Shown here: in pieces, positions 16,656 to 25,709 of the stretch | How the letters are laid out: each line of letters begins with the position of its first letter | How positions within the stretch are numbered: the first letter of the stretch is position 1 | NCBI RefSeq assembly: GCF_001447155.2 | Contig: NZ_CP014754.1 | Span: forward strand, 1,550,001-1,614,000 | From: Marinobacter sp. LQ44 | GTDB lineage: Bacteria; Pseudomonadota; Gammaproteobacteria; Pseudomonadales; Oleiphilaceae | DNA: 64,000 bases | Reading direction: 5' to 3' | Notes under the pieces: model-generated | Seen by the model: the letters and a program-made list of their open reading frames with translations, nothing else | Told to the model about the DNA's origin: nothing | The model's database searches: none | Position numbers and translations under genes: made by a program

Positions 16656-17621
16656 GTGCTGATTGCTTCTCTCGCCATTCTTGCCGGTCTCGCCCTTCTG
16701 GTCTGGAGCGCGGATCGTTTTGTGGAAGGCTCGGCTGCAACAGCCGGCCATTTTGGCATGCCGCCATTGCTGATCGGCATGGTCGTGATTGGCTTTGGCA
16801 CGTCTGCACCGGAAATGGTGGTTTCAGCGCTGGCTGCAAGCCAGGGAAATCCGGGTCTGGCGTTGGGTAACGCTTATGGCTCCAACATCACCAACATCGC
16901 CCTGATTCTGGGGATTACTGCAGTGCTTGCGCCTATCGCCGTGCACTCTCAGGTCATGCGCAAGGAATTGCCGATTCTGGCACTGGTCACCCTGGCGGCC
17001 GCCTGGCTTCTGTTTGATGGCGAGCTGAGTCGGCTCGATGCTGCCGGCTTGCTGGTGCTCTTTGCCCTCCTGCTTGGCTGGAGTATCTGGTCTGGCATGA
17101 GGAAGACCGATGACCCGTTCGCCAACGAGGTGGACGCCGAACTCACCGCCCATGCCATGCCCATTCGTAAGGCCGTATTCTGGCTGTTGGCAGGGCTTGT
17201 CCTGCTGATAATCAGCTCCCGCATCCTGGTCTGGGGAGCCATCGACCTGGCCACCCGTTTCGGCGTCAGTGATCTGGTCATCGGTCTGACCATTGTTGCA
17301 GTCGGCACGTCACTGCCGGAGTTGGCGTCCTCGATCATTGCGGCCCGCAAAGGAGAGCACGACCTGGCACTGGGTAATATTCTGGGCTCCAACCTGTTCA
17401 ACACTCTGGCGGTGGTGGGCATTGCCGGTACCATTGCACCCATGGCCGTGGCGGACGAGGTATTGATGCGTGACATTCCCGTGATGGTAGGTCTAACCCT
17501 TGCCCTGTTTGTACTTGGTTACGGTTTTCGAGGCCCCGGGCGTATCAACCGGCTGGAAGGCGCCGGATTGCTGGCCGTTTTTATTGGTTACACGGCCTAT
17601 CTGTTAACCACCGCCTTTTAA
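16656..17621 (+). CDS. Calcium/sodium antiporter, CaCA family (YrbG-like)
   Basis: A 321-residue inner-membrane cation exchanger with about ten helices in two inverted repeats. The two alpha-repeats are clear: GFGTSAPEMVVSALAA with GNAYGSNITNIALILG in the first half, and AVGTSLPELASSIIAARKGE with GNILGSNLFNTLAVVG in the second. The acidic residues in GTSAPE and GTSLPE bind the cation. A central hydrophilic loop (GMRKTDDPFANEVDAEL) separates the halves. Start is GTG at 16656 after a CAGGGAG ribosome binding site. It exports calcium in exchange for sodium or protons. Its stop overlaps the convergent Nmad3 gene by four bases. Confidence 0.92.
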   Translation: MLIASLAILAGLALLVWSADRFVEGSAATAGHFGMPPLLIGMVVIGFGTSAPEMVVSALAASQGNPGLALGNAYGSNITNIALILGITAVLAPIAVHSQVMRKELPILALVTLAAAWLLFDGELSRLDAAGLLVLFALLLGWSIWSGMRKTDDPFANEVDAELTAHAMPIRKAVFWLLAGLVLLIISSRILVWGAIDLATRFGVSDLVIGLTIVAVGTSLPELASSIIAARKGEHDLALGNILGSNLFNTLAVVGIAGTIAPMAVADEVLMRDIPVMVGLTLALFVLGYGFRGPGRINRLEGAGLLAVFIGYTAYLLTTAF

Positions 17622-18472
17622 GACAGCAACCCGGGGGTCAGCAACCATTTACTGACTCCCGGATACTGCGTAAGATCCAGCACAAACTCCTGCCCCCGTG
17701 CCGCACTTTTCAGGCGACAGTACTCCGGGGAGTCGTCCGGGCGCCAGCGCTCCGGGTTGTGATGGTAGCTCAGGGGCACACTATCGGCTACTGGCATAAA
17801 AGCCGCCGGCAACCGCCAGTCGGTTACGTTTGCCGCTCCTGCCGCCGTCAATCGGTGCCGCTCGTCCAGGCCTGACACCACCCCAGCAGCGGGCAACTCC
17901 CCGCTCAGGCCGGGAATCTGCAGTCTGTCACCACTGACATAAAGGCAGTTGTGGGCGGATCGTGTGCCGTGCAGATGCGGGTGGTAGGCCGCCCATTCCG
18001 GCACGGGCGCCGCCTCGTAAACTGGCCAGACTTGCCCCACCTGCAACCAGCCCCAAATGGCGTGAAACGGCCGGCTTTGCGGCACAAAGCGCCAGCGCCG
18101 GCGATACCGCTCCACCGGCCGGAACAAAGCAAAGAACAGAAACAGATCGCCGGGCCCCACACCATGGTTGGCGAGGTGCGCCTGGGCCGAGCCGTGCTGA
18201 CCAAGCAACGGGCGCCAGCCTGGCAGCCGGGGATAGGCACCCTCAATCAGATCCGGGTCAAGGTGGGCACCCATTCGGGAGAAGCCGGAACGGCCGGTTA
18301 GCTGGGAGACCAGGGGGCCAATACTTTGGCCATTGTAGTGAATCTGGCTATACCGGATGGGTGACTGATTATCCGGAATCGGAAGCGCCAGAGCATGTCC
18401 GTCCGGAAACACAGGATTGGGGCAACCACCGGCAGAACTGTCAAAGCCCTTGCGGCTCAGGATAAGTTTCAT
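17618..18472 (-). CDS. Nmad3-like protein (putative nucleotide modification domain)
   Basis: A 284-residue protein whose N-terminus, MKLILSRKGFDSSAGGCPNP followed by VFPDGHALALPIPD, is characteristic of the nucleotide modification associated domain 3 family (Nmad3). That family was proposed from comparative genomics to act on modified nucleotides or DNA and is often found in mobile contexts, but no activity has been shown as far as I know. Other visible blocks are AHLDPDLIEGAYPRLPGW and a GDLFLFFALFRPVE strand. No membrane segment. It stands alone here between two transporter genes, with no methylase or hydroxylase partner nearby, so this copy may have a housekeeping role. No clear ribosome binding site. 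Confidence 0.75.
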   Translation of the reverse strand: MKLILSRKGFDSSAGGCPNPVFPDGHALALPIPDNQSPIRYSQIHYNGQSIGPLVSQLTGRSGFSRMGAHLDPDLIEGAYPRLPGWRPLLGQHGSAQAHLANHGVGPGDLFLFFALFRPVERYRRRWRFVPQSRPFHAIWGWLQVGQVWPVYEAAPVPEWAAYHPHLHGTRSAHNCLYVSGDRLQIPGLSGELPAAGVVSGLDERHRLTAAGAANVTDWRLPAAFMPVADSVPLSYHHNPERWRPDDSPEYCRLKSAARGQEFVLDLTQYPGVSKWLLTPGLLS

Positions 18473-18544
18473 AACCCAACATTATCTACGAAAGCATGGT
18501 CGCCCGACCATGCTGTCAGCAAAGATAGTCTCAGGAGCTGACCG

Positions 18545-19744
18545 TCAGGCTGACTGTTCTGCAGCCTTTTCCCGGGCTACCGCTGCCGGCGCTCCCAAAC
18601 ACAACAAAACGGCCCCCACCGAACAGGCCAACATACTCAGGGTAATAGGCAGCAGAGCCTCGCCACCATACGCCGATGACAAGGCACTGATCGCACCGGC
18701 CAGAGTGAACTGGGACGCACCCAGCATGGCTGCGGCCGTCCCTCCCATGTGAGGGAAAAATTCAAGGGCGTTGGCCATATTGTTCGGCACAATCCCACCC
18801 TGGCAACCTACCGCCGCGATGATAAATCCGGCTACCGCCCACAAGGGCCCATCCAGCAACACCACCGACACCAGACCGACCAGCATCACGAACTGGATGA
18901 TCACCTGCACCCTCAACAGCACCACGGAAGAAAAGGTGCGCAGCAACGGCCGGTTAATCAGATTAAGCACCGCCATCACCCCGATATTGGCGGCAAACAG
19001 AACGGAGAAGGTGCTGTTCGACAGCCCGAACCACTCCTGATAGATAAATGAAGAATGGGTGATAAACAGCATCATGCTGCTGAAACACATCACCTGGATA
19101 CCGACAAAACGCATGGTCGTGCGATGCTTGAGCACCAGCACATAGTTGGTCACCAGTGTTTTGACCGGCGTGGTTGCCCGTGGCCGGGGTTTGAGCCGGG
19201 GAAACAAAGCCAGCTGCAGAACAACAGCCAGGAAGAACGCGTAGGCCGCCAGGAGGACATAAATCCAGTGCCAGTCACCCAGCGCCAGCATAAGGGCGCC
19301 AAGAGACGGAGCCGCCGCAGGAGCAATAAACATGATCAGCCCGATCAATCCGAACAGTCTGGCTGCCTCCTGGCCACCCACCTGATCTCTCACAATAGCG
19401 GGTACCGACACCGCACAGAATGCGCCGCCAATACCCTGGACCACCCGCCAGGCAATCATGCTGGACAGGTTATCCGCCAGTGCGATCATCAGGCTGGCCA
19501 GCGCAAACACTGCCAGCCCGATAAACAAAATGTTGCGGCGGCCATAACGGTCAGATAACGGCCCGCCCACCAGTTGGGCCATGCCCAGAGTTGCCACATA
19601 GGCGCTCAGCGTTAGGCCTACATCGGCATGGGGAATAGCAAAATCTCGGGCTATGGCAGGGAACGCGGGCAGGTAGGCATCCAGGGCGAGGGGCCCAAGT
19701 GCGACGGTCATACCAAGCAGAAGTGCAAGCTGAAAATGCGACAA
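18545..19744 (-). CDS. Bcr/CflA family multidrug efflux MFS transporter
   Basis: A 399-residue major facilitator with 12 predicted helices. The Bcr/CflA subgroup is shown by LGPLALDAYLPAFPAIARDF near the N-terminus and motif A GGPLSDRYGRRNI (about residues 61-73), with motif C-like FIAPAAAPSLGALML in helix 5. Such proteins export drugs or metabolites such as bicyclomycin or sulfonamides using the proton gradient. Start is TTG: an ideal GGAGG lies 6 bases upstream and no ATG fits better. Monocistronic, between Nmad3 and the DUF4124 gene. Confidence 0.9.
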   Translation of the reverse strand: MSHFQLALLLGMTVALGPLALDAYLPAFPAIARDFAIPHADVGLTLSAYVATLGMAQLVGGPLSDRYGRRNILFIGLAVFALASLMIALADNLSSMIAWRVVQGIGGAFCAVSVPAIVRDQVGGQEAARLFGLIGLIMFIAPAAAPSLGALMLALGDWHWIYVLLAAYAFFLAVVLQLALFPRLKPRPRATTPVKTLVTNYVLVLKHRTTMRFVGIQVMCFSSMMLFITHSSFIYQEWFGLSNSTFSVLFAANIGVMAVLNLINRPLLRTFSSVVLLRVQVIIQFVMLVGLVSVVLLDGPLWAVAGFIIAAVGCQGGIVPNNMANALEFFPHMGGTAAAMLGASQFTLAGAISALSSAYGGEALLPITLSMLACSVGAVLLCLGAPAAVAREKAAEQSA

Positions 19745-19820
19745 GATCTACCTCCAGAGACAAGGTAGATAGCTAACAATGTTTATGACCGCCTGGCAAT
19801 CAGCGCTTTCCGAAAGCCGC

Positions 19821-20258
19821 TTAATTCAGCACACACTCATGGCTGTAGGTCTGGCTCAGTTCCCGGCGCCGCTGCCGCAGACTGTTGCCCCGATCGTTGC
19901 CGTAACCGGCGCGAAGTCTCGCTTGCAAACGGTCCAGTTGCTTGCGGTACTGCTGGCACTGCCGGGTACGGGCTTCCTCCGCCTGCTGAGATTTGGCGTA
20001 ACGATTCTTGCTGTTAGGCGAGAGCAGCTGGTCCAGCTCTTTGCGGTTGCGGGTTACCCGGTCAGACTGCCGGATATTCTCCGCCATCGGCATGGTGATA
20101 GGCGGACGGACCTGCACCCGACGGTGCTCGTCCAGCATCGGTGGTGTATCGGAAAAATGGATAGAGCCGTTGGCATCGGTCCAACGATAGATTTCTGCCT
20201 GGGCTGGCAAAGAAATGAAAAGACATAGGCAAAACGGCAGGGCCTTGATCCTTGGCAT
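19821..20258 (-). CDS. DUF4124 domain periplasmic protein
   Basis: A 145-residue exported protein. The signal peptide is MPRIKALPFCLCLFISLPAQ with cleavage likely after QA, followed at once by the DUF4124 signature EIYRWTDANGSIHFSDTPP. The remainder is an Arg/Gln/Glu-rich coiled coil (about residues 75-135). DUF4124 proteins are common in gammaproteobacteria and their function is unknown. The start at 20258 is chosen because it directly precedes the signal peptide and has AGGA upstream. It is 108 bases downstream of glcF on the same strand. Confidence 0.85.
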   Translation of the reverse strand: MPRIKALPFCLCLFISLPAQAEIYRWTDANGSIHFSDTPPMLDEHRRVQVRPPITMPMAENIRQSDRVTRNRKELDQLLSPNSKNRYAKSQQAEEARTRQCQQYRKQLDRLQARLRAGYGNDRGNSLRQRRRELSQTYSHECVLN

Positions 20259-20366
20259 GGGTTCACATCCTGTGAAGTTGTTGGTGTTCGAATGTACCGG
20301 CGCCAGGCAGAAACCTGGCACCGGGTCAGACTATAACCGATGACGAACGGCTTTGCAGGAACCGTG

Positions 20367-21575
20367 TCACCGGTCCAGCAGCTCAATCCAATGCTGAACG
20401 GGCACCTCTGAGCGGGACTCCAGATGCAGCTGGCAACCGATATTGGCGGTCACAATCCGCACCGGATCATCAATGGTCAACGCTTCCAGCTTGTTCCTCA
20501 GCAGCTTCTGGCTCATCTCCGGCTGGGTGATCGAATAGGTTCCCGCCGAGCCACAGCACAGGTGCTTGTCTTTGGTGGCGGCCAGGTCAATGCCGGCACG
20601 GGTCAGCACCCGCTCCACCACGCCGTTCTGTTTCATGGCGTGCTGCAGGGTACACGGGCAATGGAAGGCCACTTTACCCGCCTGGGCACTGGCTTTCAGG
20701 GGCTCCAGATCCTCCTTCAGCATAAAGGCGCCCAGATCGGTGCACAGTTCGCTCACTTTCCGGGCCTTGTTGGCATAGACCGGGTCGTGCCTCAGCAGAT
20801 GGCCGTAATCCTGCACCATGGCACCGCAGCCGGAGGCCGTCATCACGATGGCTTCCGCGCCCGCCTCAATGGCCGGCCACCAGGCATCGATATTCCGGCG
20901 CATCTGCTCCAGGCCGCGCTCGTGCTCGGAGAGGTGATAATTGACCGCGCCACAACAGCCAGCCTGGGGCGCTTCCACCAGGGTAATGCCCAGTTTATCC
21001 AGTACCCGGGCTGTCGCCGCGTTGGTGTTGGGGGCGGCCGAGGGCTGCACACATCCGGCGAGCCCCAGCACAATGCGGTTATGGCTTGAAGCTGGCCAGG
21101 GGCTGGCCTGCCGGCGCGGCGGCACCTTGGTGCGGAGCTTTTCCGGCAGCATCGGCCGGAATGCCTGCCCGGCCCGCAGCAGCAAGCCGAATAGCCGGCG
21201 ATGGGGTAACACTCGGGTGAGTGCCCAGCGCAGCCACTTTTCTTTCGGCTTGCGGGGCAGCTCCTCTTCCAGCAAGCCACGGCTGATATCCACCAGGCGA
21301 CCATACTGAACACCGGAGGGGCACGTCGTCTCACAACTGCGGCAGGTCAGGCAGCGGTCCAGGTGCTCCCGGGTCTTCTCTGTCACTTCCCCGCCTTCCA
21401 GAAACATCTTCATCAGATAGATGCGGCCCCGGGGACCGTCTCGCTCGTCGTTCAATTCCTGATAGGTGGGGCAGGTTGCGGTGCAGAAACCGCAGTGCAC
21501 ACAGGCCCGGAGGATCTCTTCCGCCTCCTGGCCTTCGGATGTATTGGCAAATTGCTGAACCAGATTCGTTTGCAT
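20367..21575 (-). CDS. glcF: Glycolate oxidase iron-sulfur subunit GlcF
   Basis: A 402-residue electron-transfer subunit of glycolate oxidase. Two 4Fe-4S motifs lie near the N-terminus: CVHCGFCTATCPTY and CLTCRSCETTCPSGV. The C-terminal half has two cysteine-rich CCG domains, ending in QAGCCGAVNYH and HLCCGSAGTYS, which bind further cofactors or contact the quinone site. It passes electrons from GlcDE to the membrane quinone pool. The ATG at 21575 lies two bases after the glcE stop, so the genes are tightly coupled. Last gene of the glcGDEF operon. Confidence 0.96.
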   Translation of the reverse strand: MQTNLVQQFANTSEGQEAEEILRACVHCGFCTATCPTYQELNDERDGPRGRIYLMKMFLEGGEVTEKTREHLDRCLTCRSCETTCPSGVQYGRLVDISRGLLEEELPRKPKEKWLRWALTRVLPHRRLFGLLLRAGQAFRPMLPEKLRTKVPPRRQASPWPASSHNRIVLGLAGCVQPSAAPNTNAATARVLDKLGITLVEAPQAGCCGAVNYHLSEHERGLEQMRRNIDAWWPAIEAGAEAIVMTASGCGAMVQDYGHLLRHDPVYANKARKVSELCTDLGAFMLKEDLEPLKASAQAGKVAFHCPCTLQHAMKQNGVVERVLTRAGIDLAATKDKHLCCGSAGTYSITQPEMSQKLLRNKLEALTIDDPVRIVTANIGCQLHLESRSEVPVQHWIELLDR

Positions 21576-21577
21576 GA

Positions 21578-22645
21578 TTACAACCAACTATAAAGGCGAC
21601 CGGGATTAAACAGGCCGTCGGGGTCAAACGAGTTTTTTACACGGCGCTGGATGGTTTTCAGTGCTTCTGGTGGCGATTGCATCACCTCGCCCTGGCGGTC
21701 GCCGCCGCGGAACAGGCTGACCTGGCCACCCGCTGACCGCGCCAGTTTTTCCATGTCGGCAAGCGGGGCGTCACCACGATACCAGCGCTGGCCGCCCACC
21801 CAGTCCATCAGCCAGGGGCCCGGCAGATCCTCGGTGGGCGAGGTTGATCCCACTGAAAAGCGCCAGAGGGGCGTCTCAGCATCGGAGAAAAACCCATGCT
21901 GCATATCCCGGATCTGCTGCCAGAAGCGGTCGCCGTCGTCGAATACATCGCCAGACCATTTGTCGGCGGTGGCCTCTACAGCCGAACGTGCGCCAGACAA
22001 ACGCAGGTACACCTTGCCATCTACCCAGCAAGCGCCGGTGATGGGTTTGGGCTCACCAGCCCGGCGGTTCATGTAGTCGATCACCTCATCCATGGCCATA
22101 TCCTGAACCAGGGTGACGGAAGCCGCCGGTTTCGGCATCACTTTCAGGCTGACCTCGGTGATCACGCCCAGGGTACCCATGGCGCCGGCCTGCAACCGGG
22201 ACACATCGTAACCGGCCACGTTCTTCATCACCTGACCACCAAAACGGAGGTGTTCACCCTTGCCGTTCAGCAGCCGAATGCCCAGTACCTGATCCCGCAC
22301 CGACCCTGTCCACGGGCGGGCGGGGCCAGACAGGTTGCAGGCCAGCGTGCCGCCAATGGTGGAGGCGTCACTGAAACGAGGCGGTTCGAAGTGCAGGCAT
22401 TGGCCTTCTGCCGCCAGCGTTTCTTCAATGTCTTTCAAAGGCGTACCAGCCCGCACCGTGAGCACCAGCTCAACCGGGTGATACTCCACAATGCCGGTGT
22501 GGCCGGCCAGGTTCAGGGTCTCGGCCTCTGCGCTGGGCTCACGGCCCATAAACGCCTTGCTGCCGCCGCCAACAATATTCAGCTTGTTGCCGTACTGCCG
22601 GGCCTGACGCACCTGCTCCTGCAGTTGTTGAATCTGATCAGCCAT
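21578..22645 (-). CDS. glcE: Glycolate oxidase FAD-binding subunit GlcE
   Basis: A 355-residue FAD-linked oxidase of the vanillyl-alcohol oxidase fold. The FAD-binding PP-loop is NKLNIVGGGSKAF (about residues 19-31), with the family's TIGGTLACNLSGPARPWTGS and MKNVAGYDVSRLQAGAMGTLG blocks. The C-terminus FDPDGLFNPGRLYSWL is typical. The start at 22645 overlaps the glcD stop by eight bases, which fits the tight packing of the operon; an in-frame ATG 14 codons earlier lies inside glcD and would add a low-complexity Asn/Thr tail. Works with GlcD and GlcF in oxidising glycolate to glyoxylate. Confidence 0.94.
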   Translation of the reverse strand: MADQIQQLQEQVRQARQYGNKLNIVGGGSKAFMGREPSAEAETLNLAGHTGIVEYHPVELVLTVRAGTPLKDIEETLAAEGQCLHFEPPRFSDASTIGGTLACNLSGPARPWTGSVRDQVLGIRLLNGKGEHLRFGGQVMKNVAGYDVSRLQAGAMGTLGVITEVSLKVMPKPAASVTLVQDMAMDEVIDYMNRRAGEPKPITGACWVDGKVYLRLSGARSAVEATADKWSGDVFDDGDRFWQQIRDMQHGFFSDAETPLWRFSVGSTSPTEDLPGPWLMDWVGGQRWYRGDAPLADMEKLARSAGGQVSLFRGGDRQGEVMQSPPEALKTIQRRVKNSFDPDGLFNPGRLYSWL

Positions 22646-24125
22646 GGCTGGCACCCGCCTGTTCGTGTTTGTGTTGCTTGTGTTCAATAGAGCGATATTC
22701 CTGGCAGAACCGGAGCGTCGGCACCCCCTTGCCCGGATTCAGGATGCCAGTGGGGTCAAAGGCGGCTTTCACATCGTGGAACTGCTGCAATTCTTCATCA
22801 TTGAACTGCACGGCCATCTGGCGGATTTTCTCCACACCCACGCCGTGTTCGCCGGTTATGCAGCCACCCACTTCCACACACAGAGACAGAATGGCACTAC
22901 CGAACGCCTCGGCACTCTCGAACTCACCGGGCACATTGGCATCAAACAGAATCAACGGGTGCAAGTTGCCGTCGCCAGCGTGGAACACATTGGCTACCCG
23001 AAGACCAAACCGCTCGGACATGGCCTCCATTTCCAGAAGCACCTTGGCCAGGTGTCGGCGCGGAATCGTGCCGTCCATGCAGTAGTAGTCAGGCGAGATT
23101 CGACCAACCGCCGGGAATGCTGATTTACGGCCCTTCCACAACAGCGCACGCTCCGCCTCGCTGGAGGACGTACGGATGGACGTGGCGCCCAGTTTCCGGA
23201 ACACCGCTTCTGCCTCGGCAATGTGTTCGTGCACTTCTTCTTCGGTGCCATCCACTTCGCACAACAGCAGAGCTTTGGCATCTCTCGGGTAGCCCGCCTG
23301 GCAAAAGTCATCGGCGGCAATAATGGCGTGACCATCCATCATTTCCAGGCCACCGGGAATGATGCCATGGGCGATAACACCACCGACCGCATCGCCGGCT
23401 TTCTCAACACTGTCGAAACCGGCCATGATCACCTGCGCCACTTCCGGCTTGGGCAACAGTTTGACCTTCACCTCCGTGACCACACCCAGAAGCCCTTCGG
23501 AGCCGGTCAGCAGTGCCAGCAAGTCCATACCACAGCTGTCGAGCCCGTCGCTGCCCACTGTTACCCGGTCACCTTCTGCGGTGACGATTTCGACACTCAG
23601 CAGGTTATGGACGGTCAGCCCGTACTTCAGGCAGTGCACGCCGCCAGAGTTCTCCGCCACATTACCGCCAATGGTGCAGGCAATCTGGGATGACGGGTCC
23701 GGCCCGTAATACAGGCCGAACTGGGCGGCCTCTTCGCTGATGGCCAGGTTCCGCACGCCCGGCTGCAGCCGGGCCGTCCGGGCCAGCGGGTCAACTTCCA
23801 GAATCCGGTTGAACTTGGCCAGCGACAGCACCACGCCTTCTTTATGGGGCATGGCCCCTGCGCACAAACCTGTACCGGCGCCGCGGGCCACCACGGGCAC
23901 GCCGTGTTCGTGGCAGATTCGCATGACCCGCTGCACCTGTTCTACGGTCTCGGGCAGCACCACCAGCATGGGCATTTCCCGGTACATGGCCAGGCCATCG
24001 CACTCATAGGGTTTGAGGGTTTCGTCATCGGTAATGACAAACTCCGGGTCGATAAAGGCCCGGAGCTGTTCAGCCAATTCCGTTTTAGCTAACCCCGGTT
24101 TGCTGGCATGTGATGTGGTTGTCAT
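22638..24125 (-). CDS. glcD: Glycolate oxidase catalytic subunit GlcD
   Basis: A 495-residue flavoprotein and catalytic subunit of the glycolate (D-2-hydroxyacid) oxidase. The FAD-binding domain includes VPVVARGAGTGLCAGAMP (about residues 75-92), DPSSQIACTIGGNVAENSGG and LTGSEGLLGVVTEVKVKLLP. The substrate-binding half carries HAGDGNLHPLILFD and ITGEHGVG, whose histidines and glutamate bind the acid and flavin in this family. Length is normal. It is 15 bases downstream of glcG and overlaps glcE. Oxidises glycolate, for example from algal exudates in seawater, to glyoxylate. Confidence 0.96.
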   Translation of the reverse strand: MTTTSHASKPGLAKTELAEQLRAFIDPEFVITDDETLKPYECDGLAMYREMPMLVVLPETVEQVQRVMRICHEHGVPVVARGAGTGLCAGAMPHKEGVVLSLAKFNRILEVDPLARTARLQPGVRNLAISEEAAQFGLYYGPDPSSQIACTIGGNVAENSGGVHCLKYGLTVHNLLSVEIVTAEGDRVTVGSDGLDSCGMDLLALLTGSEGLLGVVTEVKVKLLPKPEVAQVIMAGFDSVEKAGDAVGGVIAHGIIPGGLEMMDGHAIIAADDFCQAGYPRDAKALLLCEVDGTEEEVHEHIAEAEAVFRKLGATSIRTSSSEAERALLWKGRKSAFPAVGRISPDYYCMDGTIPRRHLAKVLLEMEAMSERFGLRVANVFHAGDGNLHPLILFDANVPGEFESAEAFGSAILSLCVEVGGCITGEHGVGVEKIRQMAVQFNDEELQQFHDVKAAFDPTGILNPGKGVPTLRFCQEYRSIEHKQHKHEQAGASHG

Positions 24126-24140
24126 AACGTTCTCTGATTG

Positions 24141-24566
24141 TTATTGGCGCTGTTGTTCAAAGTAGTCGATACCCGCCTGGGCACAATCCATGTCCTGTTG
24201 CGGGGTGCCTGAACTCAGACCAATCCCGCCAACCACCTCGCCATTCACCAGCACTGGCAAGCCCCCGCCCACCGTGCTTAAACGGCCACCCACTTCGGTA
24301 TGAATACCGAAGGCCAGATTGCCCGGCACGTTGGCCGCGTTGTATTCGTGGGTGGCTTTGCGCGCGGCGGCGGCCGTAAAGGCTTTGTCCTGGGCGATAA
24401 TGACACTGGTGGTTTTGCCGCCATCCATGCGTTCAAACGCCACCAGGTTGCCGGATTCATCGACTACCGCAATGCACATGGGAACACCGATGTCGCGGGC
24501 CTTTTCGCTGGCGCCTTTGATCAGGAGCCGGGCATCTTCAAGATCCAGGCGATGGATGGTTAACAT
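24141..24566 (-). CDS. glcG: GlcG/HbpS family (DUF336) protein
   Basis: A 141-residue GlcG/HbpS-type protein. The family core is visible as IAVVDESGNLVAFERMDGG, followed by AFTAAAARKATHEY and GGRLSTVGGGLPVLVNGEVVGG. Members bind haem or cobalamin in some cases, and GlcG is usually encoded in glycolate operons with an undefined accessory role. The start at 24566 is preceded by GAGG; an in-frame start eight codons earlier lacks a ribosome binding site. First gene of glcGDEF, divergent from glcC, with two FadR-type operators between. Confidence 0.88.
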   Translation of the reverse strand: MLTIHRLDLEDARLLIKGASEKARDIGVPMCIAVVDESGNLVAFERMDGGKTTSVIIAQDKAFTAAAARKATHEYNAANVPGNLAFGIHTEVGGRLSTVGGGLPVLVNGEVVGGIGLSSGTPQQDMDCAQAGIDYFEQQRQ

Positions 24567-24652
24567 GGCTTCAACCTCGCTGACGTACAATTTCAGGTTC
24601 TACAAACCTCAGAATACTCGCCATCAGCCCAGAGATCGTCTATCGTTTTAGT

Positions 24653-24669
24653 AACTGGTCCTACCAGTT
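24653..24669. promoter_or_regulatory. GlcC/FadR-type operator, site 1
   Basis: AACTGGT-CCT-ACCAGTT is a perfect 7-bp inverted repeat with a 3-base centre, containing TGGT-N3-ACCA, the usual form for FadR-subfamily GntR regulators. It lies 87 bases upstream of the glcG start and probably overlaps its promoter. Confidence 0.75.
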
Positions 24670-24769
24670 TGTTAAATCCCGAAACATGGAATAATTCGTA
24701 ACCTCCCGCCATTCATGAAGTTTGGCGGTACAGGCAGTCTCAGCAAAACCGGATCCGTATAACCCGAAA

Positions 24770-24782
24770 CTGGTCAGACCAG
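24770..24782. promoter_or_regulatory. GlcC/FadR-type operator, site 2
   Basis: CTGGTC-A-GACCAG is a perfect inverted repeat, again with TGGT-N3-ACCA. It ends 10 bases before the glcC start codon, so GlcC bound here would block its own translation start region or promoter (autoregulation). Confidence 0.75.
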
Positions 24783-24792
24783 CAATAAGATC

Positions 24793-25554
24793 ATGGGCAT
24801 ATCCAAAGAAATTTCCTATAAGCTTGAGCACCTAATTCTGGAAGGCGGCCTGGCGCCAGGGCAGAAGATCCCCTCGGAACGGCAGCTATCAACCAAACTC
24901 GGGGTATCCCGGTCGGTGGTGCGTGAGGCTCTGCATGAATTGCAGGCCCGGGGCGTCATTGAAACCCGCCACGGCAAGGGCTCGTTTGTTGCCAGCATCG
25001 TGCCGGAATCCGATGTGCAGGGCGCCAATAGTCCGTTAATGTATCTCTATCAGGGCCACACCCGTACCCTGTATGACCTGCTGGAAGTGCGCGAGCAACT
25101 GGAAGGCCAGGCCGCTTTTCTGGCCGCGCAGCGAGCCACCAACCTGGACCGGCATCGCCTCACCCGGGCATTCCGCGCGCTGGAAAGCACAGACCCGTTG
25201 AGCAACGCCCGCCCTGACCACGGCTTTCACCACGCCATCGTGGAAGCATCCCACAATCCGATTCTGGTGCACATTCTGAGCGGCTTGAAAAACATGATGC
25301 TGCTGACCGTTCAGGCCTCGGTCTCCAACCTGAACCCGAAAGAAGACATGCGCCGGAAAATCATGGGCCAGCACCGGCAGCTGTACGAGGCCATCATGGC
25401 CGGCAAACCTGACCAGGCACGCAAGGTGGCCACCGCTCACGTTCGTTTCGTGCGGCAAACCATGAAAGAAATGGAGAAAGAAGGCGATGAATTGCTGCGC
25501 ATCCCCGCCCCGGAAGATCTCGCCGATCTGCTGAACGATTCAGGCTCACCGTAA
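24793..25554 (+). CDS. glcC: GntR/FadR-type regulator GlcC
   Basis: A 253-residue GntR-family regulator of the FadR subfamily. The winged helix is at residues about 5-75: LAPGQKIPSERQLSTKLGVS, RSVVREALHELQARGVIETR, HGKGSFV. The C-terminal FCD domain binds the effector; candidate metal histidines are in DHGFHHAIVEASHNP and in GQHRQLYEAI and TAHVRFVR. GlcC-type regulators respond to glycolate and activate or derepress the glc genes. Divergence from glcGDEF and the two matching operators support the assignment over other FadR-type regulators such as LldR or PdhR. Confidence 0.88.
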   Translation: MGISKEISYKLEHLILEGGLAPGQKIPSERQLSTKLGVSRSVVREALHELQARGVIETRHGKGSFVASIVPESDVQGANSPLMYLYQGHTRTLYDLLEVREQLEGQAAFLAAQRATNLDRHRLTRAFRALESTDPLSNARPDHGFHHAIVEASHNPILVHILSGLKNMMLLTVQASVSNLNPKEDMRRKIMGQHRQLYEAIMAGKPDQARKVATAHVRFVRQTMKEMEKEGDELLRIPAPEDLADLLNDSGSP

Positions 25555-25709
25555 GGTGTAAAATTGTTTGCATTGATCATTGATTAGGCCAGAATGACCA
25601 ACAGGCAAGTGCTTCGATTTTCACCAAAATCCTACAAAGCGGTATTGATTTCCACGGCTACAGTCCGTAAAACATGCGCCTTTGAATGACAGCCCCCAGG
25701 AGTCACCCC

